From positions 24,556 through 78,933 of the forward strand of contig NZ_LMSL01000014.1 of assembly GCF_001428405.1 (NCBI RefSeq): DNA of 54,378 bases, read 5' to 3'. The notes under the pieces are model-generated. The model was not told the origin of the DNA. It searched no databases and saw only the letters and a program-made list of their open reading frames with translations. The position numbers and the translations under genes are program-made. The stretch comes from Frateuria sp. Soil773. GTDB lineage: Bacteria > Pseudomonadota > Gammaproteobacteria > Xanthomonadales > Rhodanobacteraceae. This document shows, piece by piece, positions 8,151 to 18,463 of this stretch. Each line of letters starts with the position of its first letter. The first letter of the stretch is position 1.

Positions 8151-9181
8151 AAGCCGTCGCCCTCACCCGCTACCTGCCCATCGACGATCCCGAATCGCTG
8201 CTCGACGTGGAGCTGCCCCGGCCGGAACCCGGCGCGCACGATCTGCTGGTGCGCGTGCAAGCCGTCTCGGTGAACCCGGTGGACACCAAGGTGCGCTCGC
8301 CCAAGCCGCAGGTGGAGGCACAGCCGAAGGTGCTGGGCTACGACGCCGCCGGCACGGTCGAGGCGGCGGGCGACGCCGTGCAGGGCTTCCGGCCCGGCGA
8401 CCGCGTGTACTACGCCGGCGACGTCACCCGCCCGGGCAGCAACGCCGAATACCAGCTGGTCGACGTGCGGCTGGCGGCGGCGATGCCGCGCACGCTGGAC
8501 TTCGCCCAGGCGGCCACGCTGCCGCTGGTGGCGATCACCGCGTGGGAGCTGCTGTTCCAGCGCATGCCGTTCGACAGCGAACGCGGCGGCGCGGGCAAGT
8601 CGCTGCTGGTGATCGGCGGCGCCGGCGGCGTGGGCTCCATCGCGATCCAGCTGGCGCGGCGCGCCGGCTTCGCCGTGGTCGCCACCGCCTCGCGCCCCGA
8701 GAGCGCGGACTGGTGCCGCGCGATGGGCGCGCAGCACGTGGTCGACCATCGCCAGCCGTTGGCGCCGCAACTGGCGGCACTCGGCTTCGCGCAGGTCGAT
8801 GCCGCCATCAATCTGGCGGACACCGACCGCTACTGGGACGCGCTGGGCGAACTGCTGGCGCCGCAGGGCCACCTCGGCCTGATCGTGGAGCCGAAGGGCG
8901 CGCTCAGGATCGGCGACCCCTACAAGGCCAAGTGCATCGGCATCCACTGGGAAATGATGTTCGCGCGCCCGCGCTTCCGCACGCCGGACATGGCCGAGCA
9001 GGGCCGCATCCTTGCCCGCGTGGCGCAGTTGGTCGACGCCGGCGAACTGAAGGACATACGCCGCGACACGCTGGCGCCGATCAGCGCCGAGAACCTGCGC
9101 GAGGCGCATCGCCGGCTGGAATCGGGCGCCAGCATCGGCAAGCTGGCGCTGAGCGGCTGGCCATCCTCTTCGGGACGCTAG
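8147..9181 (+). CDS. Zinc-type alcohol dehydrogenase family (MDR) oxidoreductase
   Basis: A 344-residue medium-chain dehydrogenase/reductase of the quinone-oxidoreductase-like branch (COG0604 type). It has the GroES-like N-terminal domain (VQAVSVNPVDTKVRS, GYDAAGTVEAAGD, GDRVYYAG) and a Rossmann segment GGAGGVGSIAIQLARRAGF near residues 160-180. The catalytic zinc cysteine of classical alcohol dehydrogenases is absent, so it is probably an NADPH-dependent reductase in spite of the family name. The ATG overlaps the stop of the aldo/keto reductase by four bases, so both belong to one two-gene operon, perhaps detoxifying carbonyl compounds. Confidence 0.92.
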   Translation: MKAVALTRYLPIDDPESLLDVELPRPEPGAHDLLVRVQAVSVNPVDTKVRSPKPQVEAQPKVLGYDAAGTVEAAGDAVQGFRPGDRVYYAGDVTRPGSNAEYQLVDVRLAAAMPRTLDFAQAATLPLVAITAWELLFQRMPFDSERGGAGKSLLVIGGAGGVGSIAIQLARRAGFAVVATASRPESADWCRAMGAQHVVDHRQPLAPQLAALGFAQVDAAINLADTDRYWDALGELLAPQGHLGLIVEPKGALRIGDPYKAKCIGIHWEMMFARPRFRTPDMAEQGRILARVAQLVDAGELKDIRRDTLAPISAENLREAHRRLESGASIGKLALSGWPSSSGR

Positions 9182-9197
9182 CGGCGGATGCGAACCC

Positions 9198-9776
9198 TCA
9201 GGCCCGCGCAGGCAGGTTGCGCACCGCCATGGCGGTCATTATCTGCGACCAGCCGGCGACGATCAGGTCGATGCCGATGAACACGCCGATCACCCACAGG
9301 CCGCTGACCGGCCATTGAGACCATACCAGCAGGCCGAGCACCAGGGTCACGATCCCGTTGAAGATCAACCAGCCCCGCCCGGGGGCATGCGTGCTCCAGG
9401 CCGCCACGATGCGGAACACGCCGGCCACCACGAAGTAGACCGCCAGCAGCAGGGTCAGGCCGATCGCGCCGCCGACGGGATTCTGCAACAGCACGACACC
9501 CACGACGAGGGCCAGCACCGCGTTCAGCACGTGCAGCAGCAGGTGGCCGCTGGCACGGTGCCGGAACGCCTGCACGCCTTCGACGATGCCTGCGACCAGC
9601 AGGATCCAGCCGAACACGAGCGCCGACACCACCGTGGCCGCCACCGAATCCGCCAGAGCAATGACGCCGAGGATCAGCAGCAGCACGCCCAGCGCCATCA
9701 GCCAACCCCAGTTGCGGCGCAGGTGCTCCGCCATGTCCGCGAAAGCGCTCGATCGTGCGGCGTCGTACTGGTTCAT
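9198..9776 (-). CDS. HdeD family membrane protein
   Basis: A 192-residue integral membrane protein with about six transmembrane helices, matching the HdeD/DUF308 acid-resistance family (GWLMALGVLLLILGVIALADS, VFGWILLVAGIVEGVQAF, YFVVAGVFRIVAAW). HdeD supports acid resistance in enterobacteria; here the role is inferred. The ATG at 9776 has GGGGAG at good spacing; a GTG five codons earlier is less likely. It ends 16 bp from the converging MDR gene and lies downstream of the ferritin-like gene on the same strand, which suggests a stress-response pair. Confidence 0.9.
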   Translation of the reverse strand: MNQYDAARSSAFADMAEHLRRNWGWLMALGVLLLILGVIALADSVAATVVSALVFGWILLVAGIVEGVQAFRHRASGHLLLHVLNAVLALVVGVVLLQNPVGGAIGLTLLLAVYFVVAGVFRIVAAWSTHAPGRGWLIFNGIVTLVLGLLVWSQWPVSGLWVIGVFIGIDLIVAGWSQIMTAMAVRNLPARA

Positions 9777-9859
9777 GTCGTTTCTCCCCACTCACGGCAG
9801 CATGGGCCGCCTGCGCGGCGGCCGGCATCCGGCCCGGCGCGAGCCGGGCCGGGCGACCC

Positions 9860-10441
9860 TCACGCCTTGCGCTTGCCCGGCTTGGCGGGCTCGCCCTTCT
9901 TGCCGAAATCCTCCATCAGCGTCTTCATGTCCTCGGCGTGCTCTTCCTCCATCGCCAGGATGCCTTCGAGCATGCGCTTGGTGGTGGTGTCCTGGTCGCC
10001 GACGTAGTTGATGATCTCGCGGTAGCTGTCGATCGCGATGCGTTCGGCGACTAGGTTCTCCTCGATCATGGAGGCCAGATCCTCCGGCACCACGAACTCG
10101 GCGTGGCTGCGGGTGGACAGGCCGTCCGGCTCGAAGTTGGGTGTGCCGTCGAGCTGGGTGATGCGCTCGGCGATCTGGTCGGCGTGCTGCTGTTCCTCGT
10201 TGGCGTGTTCGAGGAATTCGGCCGCCACGCTCTTCGCGTTGATGCCGGAAGCGAGGTAGTAATGCGCCTTGTAGCGCAGCACGCACACGATCTCGGTGGC
10301 CAGCGCCTCGTTCAGCAGCTTCAGTACCGTATCGCGGTCCAGCGTGTAGCTGTCGGTGACCGCGCCGCGCTTCATGTGCTCGCGCGCACGCTTGCGGATG
10401 GTCTCGATATCGGAAAGAAACGGCTTCGACGTAGTGGCCAT
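9860..10441 (-). CDS. Ferritin-like (bacterioferritin/rubrerythrin-fold) protein
   Basis: A 193-residue four-helix ferritin-like protein. A complete di-iron ligand set can be read: E50, E83 with H86 (EQQH), E133, and E165 with H168 (EEEH). It is longer than Dps and lacks the haem methionine region of classical Bfr, so the exact subfamily is open. The tail KKGEPAKPGKRKA is lysine-rich and might bind nucleic acid. The likely role is iron storage or peroxide protection in the cytoplasm. It lies 83 bp upstream of the HdeD-like gene on the same strand. Confidence 0.88.
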   Translation of the reverse strand: MATTSKPFLSDIETIRKRAREHMKRGAVTDSYTLDRDTVLKLLNEALATEIVCVLRYKAHYYLASGINAKSVAAEFLEHANEEQQHADQIAERITQLDGTPNFEPDGLSTRSHAEFVVPEDLASMIEENLVAERIAIDSYREIINYVGDQDTTTKRMLEGILAMEEEHAEDMKTLMEDFGKKGEPAKPGKRKA

Positions 10442-10590
10442 GGTGGGAGTTCCTTCGCGTGGCGTATGGCTGCGGCCGACCTAGTCTAGCCACGCGATGT
10501 AGCGGCGGCGTCAAAGCCGGCCCGGCCCGGCGGGCCGGACCGCACGCCGCCGCCCGGCCACCCCGCGCGTCCGGCCGGGAGGCCGCGGGA

Positions 10591-12662
<2,072 letters not shown>

Positions 12663-12710
12663 CTTCAAGGGGGCTATTCAAGCACGAAGCGGGGATTCAG
12701 GCGAGCGCGT

Positions 12711-13361
12711 TCAGCGCGGCAGGTAGGCGCGCAGGAACATGTCCACGCCGGCGCGGGCGGTGGCCTCGATCTCGGCGGCGTAGCTGTCGTTGCATTCCAC
12801 GCAGCCGAACATGCGCCGCATCATCAGGTTGCCCTTGATCAGCGCGATGAACTGGCCGGCCGCGCGCGGCACGTCGTCGATCTCCAGGCGGCCGGCGTCA
12901 ACCGCCTGCTGCAGCAGGCGTTCCATCAGGCCATGCGTGCGCATCGCCCCTTCTTCCCAGATCAGCCTGCCGTAGCGCGGGTTGCCCTGGCGGCAGTCGC
13001 TGAGGATCGCCCGGAAGGTGCCCACGGTCTGCTGGTCGCAGTCGAGGCGCGCATGGGTCAGCGCCACCCGCAGCAGGGTCTCGCGGATGTCGTCGCCGGC
13101 GTCGAAATGGTAGGTGTCTTCCGGCAGCAGGTCGTGCACGTGGGCGCGGATCACCTCGCGGAACAGGTTGTCCTTGTCGCCGAAATGGCTGTAGACGGTG
13201 AGCTTGGACACGCCCGCCTCGGCGGCCACCGCGTCCATGCTGGTGCCGGCGAAGGCGTTGCGGATGAACAGGCTCTTGGCCGCTTCCAGGATCGCCGCAC
13301 GCTTCTCCATGTCCTTCGGGCGGCCAGGTCCCTGGGGCTTGGTTTGCACGGCGGAGTTCAT
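12711..13361 (-). CDS. TetR/AcrR family transcriptional regulator
   Basis: A 216-residue TetR-type repressor. The HTH lies at about residues 20-65 (RAAILEAAKSLFIRNAFAGTSMDAVAAEAGVSKLTVYSHFGDKDNLFREVI), followed by a helical ligand domain with cysteines in MFGCVECNDSY. The sequence resembles the AefR-like branch that controls efflux in pseudomonads and xanthomonads. It is divergent from the small gene at 13462 and sits about 600 bp from the tolC operon, but regulation of tolC is only a guess. A consensus -10 box precedes it. Confidence 0.93.
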   Translation of the reverse strand: MNSAVQTKPQGPGRPKDMEKRAAILEAAKSLFIRNAFAGTSMDAVAAEAGVSKLTVYSHFGDKDNLFREVIRAHVHDLLPEDTYHFDAGDDIRETLLRVALTHARLDCDQQTVGTFRAILSDCRQGNPRYGRLIWEEGAMRTHGLMERLLQQAVDAGRLEIDDVPRAAGQFIALIKGNLMMRRMFGCVECNDSYAAEIEATARAGVDMFLRAYLPR

Positions 13362-13394
13362 GGCGACACCTTCACAAATGACAAAATCGACTTT

Positions 13395-13400
13395 ATTATA
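13395..13400 (-). promoter_or_regulatory. -10 box of the TetR gene
   Basis: Minus-strand TATAAT, about 34 bases before the start codon, in a strikingly AT-rich island within a GC-rich genome. A matching -35 is weak (CTGGAA at 17 bp). The island is also the likely operator region shared with the divergent small gene. Confidence 0.5.
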
Positions 13401-13461
13401 CGCATCGGTTCAATTATTTCCAGTGTCCCGACTATTCCAGTTGCCTTCGGAAATATCCGCC

Positions 13462-13794
13462 ATGTCCAGCACGAGCGCCGAACTCCAACTCAGTCCAGTG
13501 TACCGCCATGCCCAGCGCACGCTGGGCATCTGGCTGGAACGCACCCGGGCCGGGGCGCGTTCCCAGGCGTTCCGCGCCCGCCTGGCGCTGGCGGCGCTGG
13601 ACGTGGTCGACCGCCACCGGCTGGCGCGCTGGCTGGCCTGGCTGTGCCTGGCCGCGCAGCAGCGCGGCGGCACCGACCTGGCGACCCGCCTGCGGCGGCT
13701 GGACGCCAGCCTGTACGCACTGGTGGCCGAGGCCATGCAGCGCCTGCCGTCGATCGGCGGCGGCCTCTCGTCGGAGCGCCGCCTGAGCGCCTGA
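13462..13794 (+). CDS. Small protein of unknown function
   Basis: An open frame for 110 residues (starting MSSTSAELQLSPVYRHAQRTL), arginine- and leucine-rich, mostly helical, with no membrane segment or signal peptide. I do not recognise a family. GGAA lies about ten bases before the ATG, and GC-rich third positions favour this strand over the antisense frames. It is divergent from the TetR gene and could be its target. It may also be a spurious frame; the supporting evidence is codon pattern and position only. Confidence 0.5.
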   Translation: MSSTSAELQLSPVYRHAQRTLGIWLERTRAGARSQAFRARLALAALDVVDRHRLARWLAWLCLAAQQRGGTDLATRLRRLDASLYALVAEAMQRLPSIGGGLSSERRLSA

Positions 13795-13889
13795 GTGTCC
13801 GCGGACACCGCGCCACGCATGACTTCCGTCAGGCCAGCGCGATGACTTCCGGCACTTCGAGCGGCGTGCCCCAGGCCGCAGGCTAGTGA

Positions 13890-13918
13890 TTGTCGGAAAT
13901 GGCCTAACCGCTTATCCT
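13890..13918 (+). promoter_or_regulatory. Sigma-70-type promoter of the methyltransferase-tolC operon
   Basis: TTGTCG at 13890 and TATCCT at 13913 are separated by 17 bp and lie about 40 bp upstream of the start codon at 13957. The operon starts directly downstream and nothing else uses this gap. Confidence 0.5.
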
Positions 13919-13956
13919 TTTTGACCTTTTTCGATTTCGACGGGACACCAGCTGAG

Positions 13957-14616
13957 ATGGCGATGAATTTCGAGCAGGCGCGACAGAACATGGTGGAGAA
14001 CCAGGTGCGCCCCTGGGACGTGCTCGATGCCCGCGTGCTCGACGTGCTGGCCCGCGTCCGCCGCGAGGATTTCGTCGCTCCCGAGCATCGCGGGCTGGCC
14101 TTCGCCGACGTGTGCCTGCCGCTGGGCCACGGCGAGGTGATGATGAAGCCGGTGCTGGAAGGCCGCGTGCTGCAGGCGCTCGACCTGCAGCCGGAAGACC
14201 GGGTGCTGGAGATCGGCACCGGCTCGGGCTTCCTCACCGCCTGCCTGGCCAGCCTGGCCGCGCAGGTGACCAGCATCGACATGCATGCCGACTTCACCGC
14301 CGCCGCCGCGCAGCGGCTGCAGGCCGCCGGCATCGGCAACGTCGAGCTGGTGACCGGCGAGGCCGTCCACGGTTGGCAGCCCGCCGGCCTGTTCGACGCG
14401 CTGGCGGTGACCGGCGCGGTGTGGCAGATCCCGCCGCGCTTCCTCGGCTGGCTGAAGCCGGGCGGCCGCCTGCTGGCGGTGCGCGGCGAATCGCCGGCGC
14501 AACAACTGGTGCTGCTCACGCACGAAGGCTCGGGCCGCTACCGCGAGACGATCCTGCTGGAAACCGACCTGCCCTACCTGGCGCATGCCGAACCGCCGCG
14601 CCGGTTCGTTTTCTGA
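13957..14616 (+). CDS. Protein-L-isoaspartate O-methyltransferase family protein
   Basis: A 219-residue class I methyltransferase with the PCMT-family SAM site at residues 83-95 (VLEIGTGSGFLTA) and the N-terminal segment MVENQVRPWDVLDARVLDVLARVRREDFVAPEHRGLAFAD. PCMT enzymes repair isoaspartyl residues. This tolC-linked branch is somewhat diverged (VCLPLGHGEVMMKP in place of the usual GHGQTISQP), so repair activity is not certain. The start at ATG 13957 is preferred over a TTG 36 bp upstream. tolC follows after 33 bp, so the two form an operon. Confidence 0.88.
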   Translation: MAMNFEQARQNMVENQVRPWDVLDARVLDVLARVRREDFVAPEHRGLAFADVCLPLGHGEVMMKPVLEGRVLQALDLQPEDRVLEIGTGSGFLTACLASLAAQVTSIDMHADFTAAAAQRLQAAGIGNVELVTGEAVHGWQPAGLFDALAVTGAVWQIPPRFLGWLKPGGRLLAVRGESPAQQLVLLTHEGSGRYRETILLETDLPYLAHAEPPRRFVF

Positions 14617-14649
14617 AATTCCCACCCACGATTCCCACGAGGCGACCCA

Positions 14650-15996
14650 ATGCGCTTGAAGCTTCTTACCCTTGCACTGGCCCTGTCGGCGGTTGCGCTG
14701 CCCGGTCACGGCGAGGACCTGCTGGATGCATACCGAGAAGCACGCACCAATGACCCGGTGCTGTCGCAGGCGGATGCGACCCGGCTGTCGGTCCACGAGG
14801 GCGTCGCGCAGAACCGCGCGCTGCTGCTGCCGCAGATCTCCGCCGGCCTGACCCTCAACCAGTCGAGCAACGGCGGCAAGGGCCGGGACGAGAACGGCGA
14901 TACGTACGACTTCGGCCACAGCCGCACCCGCACGATCTCCGGCGAGGTCGACCAGACCATCTTCGACCTGAGCAAGATCGCCAACCTGCGCGCCGCGCAC
15001 TCGCAGTCCGACGCGCAGAGCGAGCTGTACCAGGCCGCGCTGCAGAACCTGTTCGTGCGGGTGACCCAGGCCTACTTCAACGTGCTGACCAGCGAGGACG
15101 CGCTGGAATTCGCCAAGGCCAGCGAAGCCTCGTTCAAGCGCCAGCTCGACCAGGCGCAGCAGCGCTTCGACGTGGGCCTGTCGGCGATCACCGACGTCTA
15201 CGACGCCAAGGCGCAGCACGACCTGGCCACCGCACAGGTGATCAGCGCCGAGAACACGCTCAACGACATGCGCGAGGCGCTCACCCAGATCACCGGCAAG
15301 CCGGCGACCGACCTGAAGAAGCTGCGCGACGACCTGCCGATGGACGCGCCGGCGCCGAACGACCCGAACGCGTGGGTCGCCCAGGCGCTGAAGACCAACC
15401 CGAACATCCTGTCGCAGCAGTACAGCGTCGAGGCGGCCAACCACAGCGTCAACTCGGCGCGCGCCGGCCACCTGCCGACCGTCAACGCCCAGTTGATCCG
15501 CAGCAAGAACTCCACCTGGCTGGAGAACGGCCGGCTGTCGTCGCAGGGCGCCGGGGCCGGCAACGGCCGCTTCGGCAACACCATCGGGCTCACCCTGCGC
15601 GTGCCGATCTTCGAGGGCGGCGCGACCCAGTCGCGCGTGCGCCAGTCGATCTACGACCGCGACGCCGCCCAGGACGGGCTGGAGATCCAGCGCCGCCAGG
15701 TCACCCGCGACACGCTCAACTATTACCGCTCGGTGATCGCCGGGATCAGCCAGGTCGAGGCCAGCAAGGCCGCGGTGACCTCGGCCGAGAGCGCGCTGGC
15801 GGCTAGCCAGGCGGGCTTCGAGGTCGGCACCCGCACCATCGTCGAAGTGCTGATCGCGCAGCAGAACCTGACCCAGGCACAGAGCAACTACTCGCAGACG
15901 CGCCACCAGTTCGTGCTGAACAAGCTGCTGCTGAAGCAGGCCGCCGGCACCGCGGACCTGAAGGACGTGGAAGCGATCAACGCGCTGCTGCAGTAA
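14650..15996 (+). CDS. tolC: TolC family outer membrane channel
   Basis: A 448-residue outer membrane efflux protein with a signal peptide (MRLKLLTLALALSAVALPGHG). Two internally repeated alpha/beta halves are visible; conserved parts include DLLDAYREARTNDPVL, VTQAYFNVLTSEDAL, LRVPIFEGGATQSRVRQS and the late VGTRTIVEVLIAQQNLTQAQSNY. TolC forms a trimeric tunnel across the outer membrane and periplasm for type I secretion and RND efflux. Length and layout match the Xanthomonadales TolC. It is co-transcribed with the upstream methyltransferase and followed by a strong hairpin. Confidence 0.95.
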   Translation: MRLKLLTLALALSAVALPGHGEDLLDAYREARTNDPVLSQADATRLSVHEGVAQNRALLLPQISAGLTLNQSSNGGKGRDENGDTYDFGHSRTRTISGEVDQTIFDLSKIANLRAAHSQSDAQSELYQAALQNLFVRVTQAYFNVLTSEDALEFAKASEASFKRQLDQAQQRFDVGLSAITDVYDAKAQHDLATAQVISAENTLNDMREALTQITGKPATDLKKLRDDLPMDAPAPNDPNAWVAQALKTNPNILSQQYSVEAANHSVNSARAGHLPTVNAQLIRSKNSTWLENGRLSSQGAGAGNGRFGNTIGLTLRVPIFEGGATQSRVRQSIYDRDAAQDGLEIQRRQVTRDTLNYYRSVIAGISQVEASKAAVTSAESALAASQAGFEVGTRTIVEVLIAQQNLTQAQSNYSQTRHQFVLNKLLLKQAAGTADLKDVEAINALLQ

Positions 15997-16022
15997 CCGG
16001 GCTCGCACCCGCGGCACCATGG

Positions 16023-16055
16023 AGAAACGGCCGGAGCGATCCGGCCGTTTCGCTT
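16023..16055. terminator. Bidirectional terminator between tolC and waaA
   Basis: Ten-bp perfect stem AAACGGCCGG/CCGGCCGTTT with a six-base loop. It is AT-bounded on both sides and lies between the convergent tolC and waaA genes, so it can end transcripts from either strand. Confidence 0.75.
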
Positions 16056-16075
16056 TGCGCCATCCGCGCCGGCGG

Positions 16076-17341
16076 CTACTCCTGCAGCAGGGTGTCGATC
16101 AGCGTCATCACCCGGCGCACCGCGCCGCGCTCGCTGTCGAACACCTCGCGCGCCATCCGCCCCATGTGCTCGCGCCGCACGGTGTCGCGCAGCAGCTCCA
16201 GCACCGCGCCGCCCAGCCGCGCGCCGTCGGGCACCAGCAATGCGCCGCCCTCGCGGATCAGGGTGAGCGTGATCTCCTCGAAGTTGAACGTGTGCGGCCC
16301 CACCAGCACGGGCCGCGCCAGCGACGCCGGCTCCAGCACGTTGTGGCCGCCGATCGGCACCAGGCTGCCGCCGACGAAGGCCACGTCGGCCGCCGCGTAG
16401 TACGGCATCAGCACGCCCATCGCGTCGATCACGAAGACCTGATGGGCCGCCGAGGGCGCCTTGTCGACGCTGCGGGTGGCCATCGAGAAGCCGAGGCTGC
16501 GTACCGAGCCCTCGACCGCACGGAAGCGTTCCGGGTGCCGCGGCGCGATCAGCAGCAGTGCGTCGGGCAGGCGCCTGAGCACGTCCAGGTGCGCCTCCAG
16601 CACCGGCAGTTCCTCGCCCTCGTGGGTGCTGGCCGCGATCCATACCGGCCGCCGCGCGCCCCACTGGCAGCGCAGTTCGGCGCCGGCCGCCACGGCGCCG
16701 TCGGGCACCGGCATGTCGAACTTCAGGTTGCCGCTGACCACGATCCGCTCGGGGTCGGCTCCCAGCAGGCGATAGCGCGCGGCATCGGAGCGCGACTGCG
16801 CGGCGATCTGCCGGACGCTGCGCAGGGCCGAGCGCACCAGCCCCAGCATGGGCTTGTAGCCGCGCAGCGACCGCTCGGACAGGCGCGCGTTGACGATCAT
16901 CAGCGGGATCCCGCGCCGCTTGCAGGCGTGGTAGAGGTTCGGCCAGATCTCGGTTTCCACGATGATCGCCAGCCGTGGCCGCACCCGATGCAGGAAGCGT
17001 GACACCGCGAACGGCAGGTCGTACGGCAGGTAGACGTGGAACACGCTGTCGCCGAACAACTGGCGCACCCGCGCCGAGCCGGTCGGCGTCACCGTGGTGA
17101 GCACCAGCGGCGCGTTCGGATAGTCCGTGCGCAGCGCCTTGATCAGGGGTTCGGCCGCATTCACCTCGCCCACCGAGACCGCGTGCACCCATATGCTGCC
17201 GCGCAGCCCGGGCGTCTCGAAGAAGCCGAAGCGCTCGCGCCAGCGCCGGTGGTAGTTGCGGTAGCGCACGCCGCGCGCGAGCAGGCGCAGCACGATCAAC
17301 GGCGTCACCAGGTACATCACCAAGATATAGAGATAGCGCAA
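16076..17341 (-). CDS. waaA: 3-deoxy-D-manno-octulosonic acid (Kdo) transferase
   Basis: About 421 residues. WaaA adds Kdo from CMP-Kdo to lipid IVA on the inner face of the inner membrane. An N-terminal membrane segment (LYILVMYLVTPLIVLRLLARG) is followed by IWVHAVSVGEVNAAEPLI, VETEIWPNLYHACKRRGIP and the C-terminal GGSLVPIGGHNVLEPASLARPVLVGPHTFNF, all hallmarks of the family. I take a TTG at 17341 as the start because AGGGGA stands six bases upstream; a GTG 75 bp earlier adds a non-conserved extension. It is divergent from an LpxL-type acyltransferase, which acts next on the same lipid A precursor. Confidence 0.94.
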   Translation of the reverse strand: MRYLYILVMYLVTPLIVLRLLARGVRYRNYHRRWRERFGFFETPGLRGSIWVHAVSVGEVNAAEPLIKALRTDYPNAPLVLTTVTPTGSARVRQLFGDSVFHVYLPYDLPFAVSRFLHRVRPRLAIIVETEIWPNLYHACKRRGIPLMIVNARLSERSLRGYKPMLGLVRSALRSVRQIAAQSRSDAARYRLLGADPERIVVSGNLKFDMPVPDGAVAAGAELRCQWGARRPVWIAASTHEGEELPVLEAHLDVLRRLPDALLLIAPRHPERFRAVEGSVRSLGFSMATRSVDKAPSAAHQVFVIDAMGVLMPYYAAADVAFVGGSLVPIGGHNVLEPASLARPVLVGPHTFNFEEITLTLIREGGALLVPDGARLGGAVLELLRDTVRREHMGRMAREVFDSERGAVRRVMTLIDTLLQE

Positions 17342-17424
17342 CGAAAGTCCCCTGCCGCGAGGCACCTGGCGGTTTCGCAGTATAGCGAGCGGTCCACGTG
17401 CGAGCCGGACCGGCACCGCGCCGC

Positions 17425-17430
17425 TACAAT
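17425..17430 (+). promoter_or_regulatory. -10 box seven bases before the lpxL-like start codon
   Basis: TACAAT in the context CGCTACAATGCCGCG. Transcription starting about seven bases downstream would begin at or next to the ATG at 17437, giving a leaderless messenger. No good -35 is visible. Confidence 0.45.
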
Positions 17431-17436
17431 GCCGCG

Positions 17437-18360
17437 ATGCCCGGCATGCCCCGACCTTCCTTCCCGCGCTCCCTGCTCGCGCCGCGCCACTGGCCGGCGT
17501 GGCTGGGCGCGGCCGCGATCTGGCTGATCGCGCGGCTGCCCTATCCGGCCCTGCTGTGGCTGGGCCGCCGGCTCGGCGGCCTGGTCATGCGCATTCCTTC
17601 GCCGCGGCGGCGGATCGCCGAGGCCAACATCGCGCTGTGCTTTCCCGCGCTCGACGCCGCGGCGAGGGCGGCGCTGGTCGACGCGCACCTGCGTGACATC
17701 GGCCTGATGATGGTGGAGTTCGCCCTGGGCTGGATGGGCTCGGACCGGGCCGTCGCGCGCCTGCCGGTCAGCCTCGAAGGCATCGAGCACCTGGAGGCGG
17801 CGCGCGCGCAGGGCAAGGGCGTGCTGCTGGTCGGCGGGCACTTCTCGCACCTGGAACTGTGCGCGCGGCTGGTCTCGCGGCGCATCCCGATCGCCGGCAT
17901 GTACCGGCGGATGGATTCGGCCGTGTTCGAGTGGGCGGTGCTGCGCGCGCGGCTCGGCTACGCCGAGGCGATGTTCGAGAAGGACGACCTGCGCGGCACC
18001 GTGAGATACCTGCGCGGCGGCGGCACGCTGTGGTACGCGCCCGACCAGGACATGCGCAGCAAGGACAGCGTGTTCGTGCCGTTCTTCGGCGTCCCCGCGG
18101 CAACCATCACCGCCACCCACCACCTGGCCAGGATGTCCGGCGCCGTGGTGATCCCGTTCTTCCACCGCCGCCTGCCCGAGGGCGGCTACGCGATGCGGCT
18201 GGGCGCGCCGCTGCAGCCGTTCCCCACCGGCGACGTGCTGGACGACACCGCGCGCGTCAACGCCTGCATCGAACAGATGGTGCGCGAGGCGCCCGAGCAA
18301 TACCTGTGGGTGCACAAGCGCTTCAAGACCCGCCCGGCGGGCGCGCCGCCGGTGTATTGA
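17437..18360 (+). CDS. LpxL/HtrB-type lysophospholipid acyltransferase
   Basis: A 307-residue lipid A acyltransferase of the LpxL/LpxM family. The catalytic HX4E motif is H135-E140 (GGHFSHLE). Other family blocks are the N-terminal hydrophobic helix, RRRIAEANIALCFP, and WYAPDQDMRSKDSVFVPFFGVPAATITATHHLARMSGA. It transfers a secondary acyl chain to Kdo-lipid IVA at the inner membrane. It is divergent from waaA, whose product is its substrate. The ATG at 17437 has no Shine-Dalgarno but directly follows a -10-like TACAAT, so a leaderless transcript is likely. Which acyl position it modifies is unknown. Confidence 0.92.
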   Translation: MPGMPRPSFPRSLLAPRHWPAWLGAAAIWLIARLPYPALLWLGRRLGGLVMRIPSPRRRIAEANIALCFPALDAAARAALVDAHLRDIGLMMVEFALGWMGSDRAVARLPVSLEGIEHLEAARAQGKGVLLVGGHFSHLELCARLVSRRIPIAGMYRRMDSAVFEWAVLRARLGYAEAMFEKDDLRGTVRYLRGGGTLWYAPDQDMRSKDSVFVPFFGVPAATITATHHLARMSGAVVIPFFHRRLPEGGYAMRLGAPLQPFPTGDVLDDTARVNACIEQMVREAPEQYLWVHKRFKTRPAGAPPVY

Positions 18361-18463
18361 GCGGCGAGGCTGAACTTCGCCCTACCGGCCTCGCGGCGCC
18401 GACAGATTGGCGCAAGGAAGCCATCGCTAGATAGCCTCATTTCAATATCGAGGCAGGACGACT

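Noticed and set aside
13410..16020. Long minus-strand frames opposite the methyltransferase and tolC
   Set aside because: No family features. The plus-strand genes have complete motifs and a promoter.
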